From: Paracoccaceae bacterium
GTDB lineage: Bacteria; Pseudomonadota; Alphaproteobacteria; Rhodobacterales; Rhodobacteraceae
Reading direction: 5' to 3'
Length of the DNA: 64,000 bases
Assembly (NCBI GenBank): GCA_021296235.1
Contig: JAGWAS010000011.1
Coordinates: 1 to 64,000 of the forward strand
In this document: positions 25,229 through 33,623 of the stretch, in pieces
Position numbering within the stretch: position 1 is the stretch's first letter
How the letters are laid out: each line of letters starts with the position of its first letter
Made by a program: the position numbers and the translations under genes
Notes under the pieces: model-generated
What the model was told of the DNA's origin: nothing
Database searches by the model: none
What the model saw: the letters and a program-made list of their open reading frames with translations, nothing else

Positions 25229-26578
25229 ATGGGGTGTTGCGGACCAGGCTATGCCACTCCTGCGGAGGCCATGAGGGCACCGCGCGAAGAGTTGCTTTAT
25301 GCAATTGCAATTTATACCGGAACCGGAATCCAGAAACCCGACTACCTTTGCACCATTGATGCCAATCCGGAAAGCCCGACCCATTCTCAGGTGATTCACC
25401 GCCTGGAAATGCCGGGCATCGGCGATGAGTTGCACCACATGGGCTGGAACGCCTGTTCGTCGTGCTTTGGCGACAGTTCCATGAGTCGATCCCATCTATT
25501 GGTGCCCGGGGTTCGGACGTCGAACATCCATGTCGTCGACACGGCCACCGACCCGCGCTCACCGCGCCTGCACAAGATCATCGAGGGTGCTGAGATCAAG
25601 GGCAAGACCGACCTCAGCGCTCCACACACAGTGCATTGTCTCGGCTCCGAGATTATCGTCTCCATGTTGGGAGATGCCAAGGGCGAGGCGCCGGGAGGTT
25701 ACCTCCACCTCAACAAGGATTTTGAAATCGTGGGCCGCTGGGAAGACTCCATGGGGGATATCCCCTTTGGTTATGATTTCTGGTATCAGGTTCGCCACAA
25801 TGTGATGGTGTCCTCCGAATGGGCTGCCCCCAACACCTTCATGCCCGGCTTTGACCTTGAAGAGGTGGGCCACCTGAAATATGGCCGTCGCATCCATCTT
25901 TGGGATTTCGAGAAACGCAGGCCCAGGCAAACCTTCTATTTGGGCGAAGATGGTTTGATTCCGCTGGAGGTTCGCTTCCACCATAATCCCGACAGCACCC
26001 ACGGCTTCTGCGGAGCGGCACTAAGCTCCAATATCATCCATTGGTGGAGGGACACCGATGGTGAGTGGAAATGGGAAAAGATCATTGATGTCGAGAATGA
26101 ACCTCATCCCGATTGGCCGATCCCGGTGCCCGGGGTGATTTCTGTAATTCTGCTCTCAATGGATGATCGGTTTCTTTATCTGTGCAACTGGTTGCATGGG
26201 GATATCCGCCAGTACAACATTGAAGACACCCATAACCCGATTTTGGCGGGTCAGGTGTGGATGGGCGGCCTCCTGGGCCGCGCACCGGAGGTCAACGGAG
26301 TGAAGGTTACCGGAGGGCCGCAAATGATTCAGCTGAGCCTTGACGGCAAGCGGCTGTATGTCACCACTTCGCTGTTTTCCACATGGGACAATCAGTTCTA
26401 TCCCGAGATCCGCACCAATGGCGGCTGCATGCTGATGGTCAACTGCAACACCGAAGATGGCGGCATGGAGATCGACCGGGATTTCATGGTCGATTTTGGC
26501 AAGGAACCTAACGGCCCAAGCCGTTGCCACGAAACCCGTTTTCCCGGTGGCGACTGCACAAGTGACATCTGGATATGA
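25229..26578 (+). CDS. Selenium-binding protein SBP56 / methanethiol oxidase family
   Basis: 449-residue beta-propeller protein of the SBP56 family. Conserved parts are MGCCGPGYATPAEAM at the N-terminus, HHMGWNACSSCFGD with the reactive Cys pair, SAPHTVHCLG, DFWYQVRHNVMVSSEW and NWLHGDIRQYNI. Bacterial members (MtoX) oxidise methanethiol to formaldehyde, sulfide and hydrogen peroxide and need copper; human SELENBP1 does the same. The ATG at 25229 follows GGGAGGATAGAAC. No signal peptide is visible, while studied MtoX is periplasmic, so the location is open. The stop overlaps the ferredoxin gene, which suggests an electron partner. Confidence 0.92.
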   Translation: MGCCGPGYATPAEAMRAPREELLYAIAIYTGTGIQKPDYLCTIDANPESPTHSQVIHRLEMPGIGDELHHMGWNACSSCFGDSSMSRSHLLVPGVRTSNIHVVDTATDPRSPRLHKIIEGAEIKGKTDLSAPHTVHCLGSEIIVSMLGDAKGEAPGGYLHLNKDFEIVGRWEDSMGDIPFGYDFWYQVRHNVMVSSEWAAPNTFMPGFDLEEVGHLKYGRRIHLWDFEKRRPRQTFYLGEDGLIPLEVRFHHNPDSTHGFCGAALSSNIIHWWRDTDGEWKWEKIIDVENEPHPDWPIPVPGVISVILLSMDDRFLYLCNWLHGDIRQYNIEDTHNPILAGQVWMGGLLGRAPEVNGVKVTGGPQMIQLSLDGKRLYVTTSLFSTWDNQFYPEIRTNGGCMLMVNCNTEDGGMEIDRDFMVDFGKEPNGPSRCHETRFPGGDCTSDIWI

Positions 26579-26940
26579 CAACCAGCAAGGTTACCTTGTC
26601 CAATCGCGGGGACGCGGTTTACGAGGTTGATGCCGACCGCCCGCTGCTTGATACACTGCGGGAGCAGGGTGTCGATTTGCCGTATGGCTGCAAATATGGC
26701 GGTTGCATCACATGTGCGGCCAAGCTGACTGTTGGCGAGGTTGACCAGCATCGGCAGGTTGCACTGAACAATCGGCAGATTGCCGACGGCTACGTGATCC
26801 TTTGCGTGGCAATCCCGAAAACGGACATAACGCTCGAAATCGGCGTTGAAAGCCATGACAGGCTTTACCGCAATCCTTTCCTGGTTCCACTGCAACCCCA
26901 TGAACTCAAGGCGGATATCGCCACATCAACGGACATGTGA
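26575..26940 (+). CDS. 2Fe-2S ferredoxin
   Basis: 121-residue plant-type ferredoxin. The cluster ligands are seen in CKYGGCITC (C-x4-C-x2-C) and in the later VILCVA, with the usual spacing of about 35 residues. The N-terminal YEVDADRPLLDTLREQGVDLPYG strand-helix is typical. The ATG overlaps the SBP56 stop as ATGA, so translation is probably coupled. A one-electron carrier tied this closely to an SBP56 protein is unusual and suggests a reaction that needs or yields electrons. The CoA-binding gene follows two bases later. Confidence 0.9.
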   Translation: MTTSKVTLSNRGDAVYEVDADRPLLDTLREQGVDLPYGCKYGGCITCAAKLTVGEVDQHRQVALNNRQIADGYVILCVAIPKTDITLEIGVESHDRLYRNPFLVPLQPHELKADIATSTDM

Positions 26941-26941
26941 G

Positions 26942-27391
26942 ATGGACCACACGCAACCCTATTCAAATGACTACATCCAGGGCATCCTGAAATCCGTCAA
27001 GACAATCGCCATGGTCGGTGCCAGCCCGGACAAGACGAAGTTCAGCTATGGGGTCCTGCGGGTTCTGCACGAGACCGGCTATGACATGATTCCGGTTAAT
27101 CCGCGACCTGATGTGAAGGAAATTCGCGGGCTTAAGGTTTATTCCATGCTCAATGTCATTGACCGCCCCGTCGACATGGTCGAGGTCTTCCGACGTCCCG
27201 AAGACCTGATGGGAATAGCCGAAGACGCCATTGCCATTGGTGCCAGGGTGCTGTGGGGACAGATCGGCGTGGTCGACCATAAGGCTGCCAGATTGGCTGA
27301 GGATGCCGGCCTCAAGGTTGTCATGAACCGATGCCCCAAGATCGAACTCTTCCGCCCGTTCTGGCAACCAAAGCTGAATCTGTCAATTTGA
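26942..27391 (+). CDS. CoA-binding protein (YccU-like)
   Basis: 149-residue Rossmann-fold protein of the CoA-binding domain family (YccU type). The N-terminal loop IAMVGASPDKTKFSYGVLR and the motif VNPRPDVKEIRGLKVYSML are typical, and WGQIGVVDHKAARLAEDAGL and MNRCPKIEL close the fold. Members bind CoA or CoA-like nucleotides; their reaction is unknown. The ATG at 26942 sits directly after the ferredoxin stop, making a three-gene unit with SBP56. Confidence 0.9.
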   Translation: MDHTQPYSNDYIQGILKSVKTIAMVGASPDKTKFSYGVLRVLHETGYDMIPVNPRPDVKEIRGLKVYSMLNVIDRPVDMVEVFRRPEDLMGIAEDAIAIGARVLWGQIGVVDHKAARLAEDAGLKVVMNRCPKIELFRPFWQPKLNLSI

Positions 27392-27605
27392 CCCGATTGC
27401 CCCGGTCTGCCGAGCCTGCCCCCAACCAAGCCCGGGTTGCAGACAACTTGCTTGGTCCGGTGTGTGGCGGTTCTGTGCCACATGATCCCCAGCGTATGTC
27501 TCAAGGGGGGCGTTACAGCCATTCCCCGGCATCGTGCCATGAAAACAGGCATCCAATTCACTCCCGCTGCGAACTGGCGGCAACTCCCTGATTTCAAATT
27601 GTTGT

Positions 27606-27629
27606 ATGAGCCATGGGGAAGCATGGCTC
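27606..27629 (-). terminator. Terminator-like hairpin after the ABC ATPase gene
   Basis: Arms of nine bases, TGAGCCATG and CATGGCTCA, with a six-base loop, overlap the stop codon of the minus-strand ATPase gene. On that strand TACAACAATTTG follows, a weak T-rich tail. It lies between convergent genes and may serve both directions. Confidence 0.5.
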
Positions 27630-28683
27630 AGGCCAATGATGTTCCCGTTTCTCCGTCAAAGACATGAATGCTGTCCGGTTCCGCGTTCAACTTCACATGC
27701 TCACCGACTTCCGGTGGACTTTTGCCGTCAGCCTTGGCAATGACCTCACCCTGTTCGGTTTCGACATATATGAGCGTTTCCGGACCGAGGGGTTCACGCA
27801 CGGTTACCTTGCCTTCGACCAGCGAAGCCGCACCGCCGGGGTGCAGATCGTCCGGTCTTACACCGAGCGTAACCGATCGCCCTTCCTCAAGCGCGAGGCC
27901 AAGTCCGATCTTGAGTTCGGAACCCACACGGACCATGCCGCCCGCAACTGTGCCGGGAATCATGTTCATTGAGGGTGCTCCGATGAATTGGGCAACAAAA
28001 GTATTGGCGGGCTGGTGATAAACCTCTGATGGGGTGCCAACTTGCTGGATGTGGCCATCCTTCATGATGACTATTCTGTCTGCCAAGGTCATCGCCTCAA
28101 CCTGATCATGGGTAACGAAGACTATCGTGTTACCCACCCGCTGATGGAGTTTCTTGATTTCCAGCCGCATCTGCGTGCGCAACTGGGCGTCAAGGTTTGA
28201 CAGTGGCTCATCAAAGAGAAACACTGCCGGGTCGCGCACCATGGCCCGTCCGATGGCAACCCTTTGGCGCTGCCCCCCTGAAAGCTGCGATGGTTTGCGG
28301 CCAAGGAGTTCTGTCATGTCGAGGATGGAGGCGACTTCCTCCAGTCGGCTAATTCTCTCTGTCTTCGACAGCTTTGAAGTGCGCAGTCCAAATCCAATGT
28401 TCTTCCGCACCGTCATGTGAGGGTAAATGGCGTAGTTCTGGAAAACCATCGCAATGTTGCGGTCCTTCGGCTCAAGGTTGTTCACGGTTCGGCCCGCAAT
28501 CTCGATTTCACCTGAGGTCGTTTCCTCAAGTCCGGCAATGAGGCGCAGGGTTGTCGACTTTCCACAGCCAGATGGTCCAACGAATACAACGAATTCACCG
28601 TCCTTAACCGAGAGGCTGATGCCGTGAAGGACCTCAGTCTTGTCATAGGTCTTCACCAGATTTCGAATGGTGAGACTTGCCAT
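27628..28683 (-). CDS. ABC transporter ATP-binding protein, UgpC/MalK type
   Basis: 351-residue ATPase of carbohydrate importers. Walker A is GPSGCGKST (residues 36-44), the signature is LSGGQRQR, Walker B is VFLFDEPLSNLD and the H-loop is FVTHDQ. A C-terminal TOBE-type regulatory domain follows from about residue 240 (VTLGVRPDDL). It powers the two permeases upstream in the operon. It is the last gene, three bases after the lyase gene. Confidence 0.94.
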   Translation of the reverse strand: MASLTIRNLVKTYDKTEVLHGISLSVKDGEFVVFVGPSGCGKSTTLRLIAGLEETTSGEIEIAGRTVNNLEPKDRNIAMVFQNYAIYPHMTVRKNIGFGLRTSKLSKTERISRLEEVASILDMTELLGRKPSQLSGGQRQRVAIGRAMVRDPAVFLFDEPLSNLDAQLRTQMRLEIKKLHQRVGNTIVFVTHDQVEAMTLADRIVIMKDGHIQQVGTPSEVYHQPANTFVAQFIGAPSMNMIPGTVAGGMVRVGSELKIGLGLALEEGRSVTLGVRPDDLHPGGAASLVEGKVTVREPLGPETLIYVETEQGEVIAKADGKSPPEVGEHVKLNAEPDSIHVFDGETGTSLA

Positions 28684-28686
28684 GAA

Positions 28687-30171
28687 CTAAACCTCCAGCA
28701 GCTGGTTGAAGGTGGCTTCCAGAACAGCGGTGGCCTTCCTTCGGTTTGAAACACGCTCAACGTGTCGATCGTGGAATTCCCGAGCATTGTTCTCATAGGC
28801 CACGAATGCATGTTCCAACGCCGACGGAGCTGGACCGCCCAAGCGGTCCCGGCGCGATATGAAGGCCTCAGGAGAAACCGCTTTCAAATACTGGGCAGTC
28901 GAGAAATTTGTTTCCCTGCCCGTAACCTTCGAAAATGCAGTTGCAAAGTCGTCATATCCGCTTTGCAGGCCCGTGCCCCTCGAAATGACCGCGCGCGCGG
29001 TGGCCGAAACAATTGCGTGAGCCTGACGGAAATCCAATCCCTCGTCCCGCACCACCGTGTCGGCAAGTTCGGTGGCGGTAATGCAGGCAGCTTCACCATT
29101 TGCAACCACCCGACTTGCATTTATCGAGCAGGCAGGAATGAATGTTGCGAACAGAGACAGGGCGCGCTCACCGCAGTCAAACGTCCTGTAACCAGTTTGC
29201 TGAACCTCAGCCTCGCTGTCATTCATGTCGGTGAACGGCGTGTTGTGCATTGTGTTGATGACCGTGTCGCAGTGGCCGCTGGCAACACTTGCAAGAAGGC
29301 GCATGTGCTCAATTGACACCGGGTTCCGCTTTTGCGGCATGATCGAAGAAACCTGTACCAAACCGTCGGGAACGCAGAGCTGGCCAACCTCGAAGGCCGA
29401 CCATTGGCCCAAATCCTGAATGACGCGGCCAAGATGCAGGAACACAAGCCTGATCGCGGAGTAAAGACCGGTAATGTGGTCCACGGACGCGATGCAACCA
29501 TACGAATTCAACGCCGGTTGACTGAATCCCAACAGATCGGACACACGTTGCCGATCCGTCGGAAAACCGGATGTCGTGATCGCCGCCGCACCCATCGGGC
29601 ACCGGTCCAGATTGATCATGGCGGCTTCAAGACGCTCTGAATCGCGCAGGAGAACTTCGATGACTGCCGAAAGATAGTGACCGAAGGTGGACGGTTGCGC
29701 AGGTTGCCCGTGCGTGTAGGCGACCATCAACGTATCCCGTTCCGTGCGAGCTTTTGCTGTGAGCTTGTCCGCAAGATCGATCATCCGGACAAGCAGTCCT
29801 TCAGCTTTTTCGCGCAGCACCATTCTGAAACAGGTGTGCTCCATGTCATTTCGTGAGCGGGCGACATGCAGCATTCCACCCAATCCACCGAGGCGCTTCA
29901 TCAATTCGGCCTCAACCAGAAAGAAATAATCCTCATGCTCTCCGGTGTATGTCAGTGCGTCGATGTCGATTTCGCGTGCAATGTCCCCGAGCGTTCGGGC
30001 GATGTTCCGCCCTTGATCTGCGGATAATATTCCGGTCTCGCAAAGCATCACCAGATGCGCCCGGTTGATCGCTTCCAAATGTTCGGCAAAGTGCGTTTTC
30101 ACCGTCTCGAAAAGCGGGGCGAGCACTGTTTCCCGGTAAACTGGATCGGGCATGTTCGAGTCGTTCATCAT
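28687..30171 (-). CDS. Argininosuccinate-lyase-like enzyme
   Basis: 494-residue member of the fumarase/aspartase superfamily nearest to argininosuccinate lyase. It has the signature SSIMPQKRNPVSIEHMR with the catalytic Ser loop, the GGMLHVARSRND segment, and YTHGQPAQPSTFGHYL with the His-Gln-Pro-Gln pattern. The superfamily removes a group by beta-elimination to give fumarate or an analogue. The start at 30171 overlaps the permease stop (ATGATG). Because it sits inside a sugar-type ABC operon and not with arginine genes, it probably degrades the imported compound, not arginine. The substrate is not known. Confidence 0.85.
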   Translation of the reverse strand: MMNDSNMPDPVYRETVLAPLFETVKTHFAEHLEAINRAHLVMLCETGILSADQGRNIARTLGDIAREIDIDALTYTGEHEDYFFLVEAELMKRLGGLGGMLHVARSRNDMEHTCFRMVLREKAEGLLVRMIDLADKLTAKARTERDTLMVAYTHGQPAQPSTFGHYLSAVIEVLLRDSERLEAAMINLDRCPMGAAAITTSGFPTDRQRVSDLLGFSQPALNSYGCIASVDHITGLYSAIRLVFLHLGRVIQDLGQWSAFEVGQLCVPDGLVQVSSIMPQKRNPVSIEHMRLLASVASGHCDTVINTMHNTPFTDMNDSEAEVQQTGYRTFDCGERALSLFATFIPACSINASRVVANGEAACITATELADTVVRDEGLDFRQAHAIVSATARAVISRGTGLQSGYDDFATAFSKVTGRETNFSTAQYLKAVSPEAFISRRDRLGGPAPSALEHAFVAYENNAREFHDRHVERVSNRRKATAVLEATFNQLLEV

Positions 30172-31049
30172 CCCTTGAGGCCTGCCATGACCACGCCGCG
30201 GATTATGAAACGCTGAAAGACCAGAAATACGACAAGGGTCGGAATGGTTGAGATTGCCGCACCTGTCATGATCAGCTCCCATTGCACGTCTGCCTCGTCG
30301 CCGAAGCTCGAGAGCCCCACGGGCAAGGTATACATCTCCACCGAATTCGTAACGATCAGCGGCCAGATGAAGGCAGTCCAGTTGCCGAGAAACACGAAGA
30401 TGGCCAATGCGGCAAGAGCCGGCCTGACAAGCGGCATTGCCACTGTCCACCAAATCTCCAACTCGTTGAGGCCATCGATTCTCGCTGCCTCAATGAAATC
30501 GTCCGGAACGGTTTCGAAGAACTGCTTCATCAGAAACGTTCCGAAGGCGGTCATGAGTCCGGGGAACATGATGCCCCAATAGCTGTCGAGCCAGCCCAAT
30601 GCCTGGGACATCAAATACCACGGTATGACCAACATTTCAGTGGGTATCATCAGCGTCGACAGGATGGCGATGAAGATGATGTAGCGCCCCGCAAACCTGA
30701 ATTTGCACAGTGTGTAGCCGACAAGGCTATCAAAGAGGATATTGGAGACGGTGGTAATCGTGGCGATGATGATCGAGTTCACGAACCACCCGTAGAACCT
30801 GCCATCCTCAAGCACGTAGGTGTAGTTTTCCAGATGGGGTTCGTCTGGAATCAAGGCGAGATTGTAGATCTCGTGCGGCCATTTGAGTGAGGTCGAGATC
30901 ATGTAGGCAATCGGTGCCACCATCAGGATTCCGCCGGCGAACAGCAGGAGCCAGCGAATGATCTGTCCCATGTTTGCGGCTTTGCGGGGCTGGCGCGCGG
31001 TCAGAAGTGACTCCGAAGTGGCCCGGATTTCTGTTCCGACAACAGCCAT
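30168..31049 (-). CDS. Carbohydrate ABC transporter permease (second)
   Basis: 293-residue inner-membrane permease of the MalG/UgpE type with six membrane segments. The EAA motif for ATPase contact reads EAARIDGLNELEIWWTVAMPL. The N-terminal part (MAVVGTEIRATSES) is cytosolic. The ATG at 31049 lies one base after the stop of the first permease. It pairs with that permease, the UgpC-type ATPase and the binding protein to form an importer. Confidence 0.93.
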   Translation of the reverse strand: MAVVGTEIRATSESLLTARQPRKAANMGQIIRWLLLFAGGILMVAPIAYMISTSLKWPHEIYNLALIPDEPHLENYTYVLEDGRFYGWFVNSIIIATITTVSNILFDSLVGYTLCKFRFAGRYIIFIAILSTLMIPTEMLVIPWYLMSQALGWLDSYWGIMFPGLMTAFGTFLMKQFFETVPDDFIEAARIDGLNELEIWWTVAMPLVRPALAALAIFVFLGNWTAFIWPLIVTNSVEMYTLPVGLSSFGDEADVQWELIMTGAAISTIPTLVVFLVFQRFIIRGVVMAGLKG

Positions 31050-31050
31050 G

Positions 31051-31938
31051 CTAGCGATCCTGCAGGATGCGCAACTGAACCAGGCTGACAATGAGCAGGA
31101 CCAGGAACAGGACCACGGTTTGGGCCGCCGCATAACCCATGTCGAAGTCCGTGAATGCACTTTGGTAAATCATCAGAACCAGAGGTTTTGTGGAGTTCAG
31201 CGGACCGCCGGGATCGCCCGTGGTCATGTTGAATACCTGATCGAAGATGCGGAGGAACCCGATCGACGAAAACACAACAATGAAAACAATTGTTGGTTTC
31301 AGCAGCGGTATCGTAATCTCCCAAAGAACCGTCCAGCCGGATACGCCGTCGATCCGGGCGGCTTCGTAGTAGCTGCGCGGGATGGCCCGCAGGCCTGCCA
31401 TGAAAATTATCACCTGAAAACCCAGGCCCGCCCATACGGCCGGGGCCAGGATGGCGGGAAGTGCCAACGTGGTTGAGCGCAGAAACTCGATTTGCGCAAT
31501 GCCCAGTGTGGACAGGAAGTTATTGAACAGGCCAATGGGTACCGGTTGATAGAACCAGCGCCAGACCCATGCCATTGCCACTGCGGAGGTCATGAACGGA
31601 AGGAAATACAGCATCCTGAGGAATCCGTGCATGAAGCGCAGCTTGTCCAGATGATATGCGATTGCGAACGAAACCAGTAGACTGATCGGTGTGCCGATCA
31701 GAAGGTAAGCGAAAGTGTTTCGAAATACCTTCCAAAAGATCGGATCGTTCCAGAGTTTGTCGTAGTTTTCCCAGCCGGCCCAAACCCTGTCTCCAAGCAG
31801 GTTCCAGTCCTGAAGTGATATCAGCATCGCGTTGGCAGTGGGATAGAACCGGATCACTGCGTAGAAGATGATGGGGATGGCCAAAAATGCCCAAGCCCAA
31901 ACGACCTGCTTTTGGTGAACAGAGAGGTTGCGGTACAT
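31051..31938 (-). CDS. Carbohydrate ABC transporter permease (first)
   Basis: 295-residue permease of the MalF/UgpA type. It has six membrane segments beginning with VVWAWAFLAIPIIFYAVIRF and the EAA loop EAARIDGVSGWTVLWEITIPLLKP. The start at 31938 is the only ATG matching the family N-terminus (MYRNLSVHQKQVV). A stable hairpin separates it from the binding-protein gene upstream, which usually keeps permease levels below those of the binding protein. Confidence 0.93.
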   Translation of the reverse strand: MYRNLSVHQKQVVWAWAFLAIPIIFYAVIRFYPTANAMLISLQDWNLLGDRVWAGWENYDKLWNDPIFWKVFRNTFAYLLIGTPISLLVSFAIAYHLDKLRFMHGFLRMLYFLPFMTSAVAMAWVWRWFYQPVPIGLFNNFLSTLGIAQIEFLRSTTLALPAILAPAVWAGLGFQVIIFMAGLRAIPRSYYEAARIDGVSGWTVLWEITIPLLKPTIVFIVVFSSIGFLRIFDQVFNMTTGDPGGPLNSTKPLVLMIYQSAFTDFDMGYAAAQTVVLFLVLLIVSLVQLRILQDR

Positions 31939-31991
31939 CGCCCTCGCACTCAGCCGTTCCGGCGGGTGCCGGGTGCTTTGAAAACGGCGGT

Positions 31992-32018
31992 GGAGCCCCG
32001 TGTTTGGTTCGGGGCTCC
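31992..32018 (-). promoter_or_regulatory. Intercistronic stem-loop after the binding-protein gene
   Basis: Arms GGAGCCCCG and CGGGGCTCC, nine bases each with a nine-base loop, lie just past the binding-protein stop. No T run follows on the minus strand. Such stems in ABC operons protect the upstream message end and partly stop transcription. Confidence 0.6.
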
Positions 32019-32025
32019 CAATTGC

Positions 32026-33282
32026 CTAATTGTAGTACTCGTCGAGCAATTTTTGCTCGGCTTCGGCGGCGGCGGCGACGCTGTCGGCAGCCGACTGCCC
32101 TTCGAGGTCTATGCGTTCGACCATGTCGATCAGGAATTGGCGCTGAGCGCTTTCGTTGGCGAATTTGGTCGTGTTTGCGTAAGCAAGACCGCGAATGAAT
32201 GGGCCAAACACTTCGTCGTTTGCGTTTGCCTCGGTCAGGCCAACCGATGGTTTGGCCGGGAGTTCGCCGACCACATCAAGCCAAATCTGCATGGCTTCGT
32301 CCGAAGTAACGTACTGCATGAACTTCACGGCGGCATCGTACTTTTCGCCTTCAGCCTTCGTGGTTATGGCATTCACCCAATAGGATGAGTAGTTGGACTT
32401 CATGCCATCCGCGTTTGCCGGAAGCTCGGCAACTCCCCACTTAAGGCCGCGTGTTTTGTTCAGCGAACCGATGCGGAACGATCCGTCGATGTGCATGCCT
32501 GCACGCCCCGCCTTGAAGGCGGCTTGAGGCTCGTCCATGAATCCGAACGAAGTAACCTCATGCTCGTTTGCCAAGCCAACATAGAATTCAGCTGCCTTCA
32601 CGCCCGCATCGGAGTTGTAGTTCACCGTCTTGTAGTCGTCAAGATAAGGCTCACCTCCAAACTGACGCACCAGAACCTCTCGGAACCAGTGGTGATCCTG
32701 CGCGGTCATTCCGGCCGTGATGCCCACTTGCGTAATGTTGCCGGCGGCATCCGTCTTGGTCAGCTTCTTTGCGATTTCGATCATCTCGTCCAGCGTTGCT
32801 GGCGGCCCCGCAATGCCTGCCTCTTCAAACAGCCTTTCGTTGTAGAAGAGAGCAAGCGAGCGCACGGCGGTTGGCAGGGCCCAATAATTGTCGCCCTCCC
32901 GCATCGCGGACACCATAGGGAAGAATTCGCCTGCAATCATGTCGGGCGGAAATGAGTCGTTCGGAAGCGGCTGAATCAGGTTGGCGGCGACGTAGTCGTT
33001 CAGCCAGCCGTAGAACAGTTGCACCACGTCCGGACCCTCGCCTGCCGGTATTGCCGCCGCAACCTTCGTGCGATAATCGGCGTAGGGGAAGTGGGTCATT
33101 TTTACCGTGATGTCAGGATTGGCAGTCTCAAAGTTCTCAATTAGTTGCTCCATCGCAGCAACACGGGCGTCAAAGAAATACTGCCAATACTCAATTTCAA
33201 CTTCAGCTTTTGCAGTTCCCGTCAAAAGTGCAAGAGCAGCGGTCGCGCCAACGGCCGACGACCTGATGTGATGTGCAATCAT
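32026..33282 (-). CDS. Extracellular sugar-type solute-binding protein
   Basis: 418-residue periplasmic binding protein of the family 1 (MalE/UgpB-like) type. A Sec signal (IRSSAVGATAALALLTGTAKA) precedes VEIEYWQYFFDARVAAMEQLIENFE, and PDVVQLFYGW, ALPTAVRSLALFYNERLFEEAG and FVYNADA-like SYWVNAITTKAEGEKYDAAVKFM mark the fold. The ATG at 33282 follows GGGGGGAAC. It catches the substrate for the two permeases. The substrate may be a sugar derivative or an amino-sugar conjugate, judging by the lyase and the nearby PIG-L deacetylase. Confidence 0.92.
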   Translation of the reverse strand: MIAHHIRSSAVGATAALALLTGTAKAEVEIEYWQYFFDARVAAMEQLIENFETANPDITVKMTHFPYADYRTKVAAAIPAGEGPDVVQLFYGWLNDYVAANLIQPLPNDSFPPDMIAGEFFPMVSAMREGDNYWALPTAVRSLALFYNERLFEEAGIAGPPATLDEMIEIAKKLTKTDAAGNITQVGITAGMTAQDHHWFREVLVRQFGGEPYLDDYKTVNYNSDAGVKAAEFYVGLANEHEVTSFGFMDEPQAAFKAGRAGMHIDGSFRIGSLNKTRGLKWGVAELPANADGMKSNYSSYWVNAITTKAEGEKYDAAVKFMQYVTSDEAMQIWLDVVGELPAKPSVGLTEANANDEVFGPFIRGLAYANTTKFANESAQRQFLIDMVERIDLEGQSAADSVAAAAEAEQKLLDEYYN

Positions 33283-33623
33283 GATTGAAGTTCCCCCCTT
33301 GTTCCTGAATTGCTTTTCGGCATTTGGGGGTTCTTCCCGCAAAGCCCGATGTTGGAACCCTATTGCAGGCAGGTTGCAAAATCAAGCAAACGCAACTACC
33401 GGACGGACATGACTGCCAGTCCGGCAAAACGCCATTTTGCAGAAGCAAAATCAACAGACAAACGCGGTTGCGGGATCATGAGAGGGCCATCAGGCACCGT
33501 CGGGCGGTTCACTGTGGGCCGGTTGGCCCGCACTCTCTGGCACATGCCAGCAGCATGCGCCGGAGTCTTACCTCATTCGATCCTGTTTCCATGCAATGCT
33601 GTTGCCGGTTTGGGAAGCTCAAG
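33283..33623. other. Divergent intergenic region of ABC operon and PIG-L gene
   Basis: 341 bases between two divergent starts, so both promoters should lie here. An open frame on the plus strand crosses it into the PIG-L gene but shows no family likeness. No clear operator palindrome was found. Confidence 0.4.
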
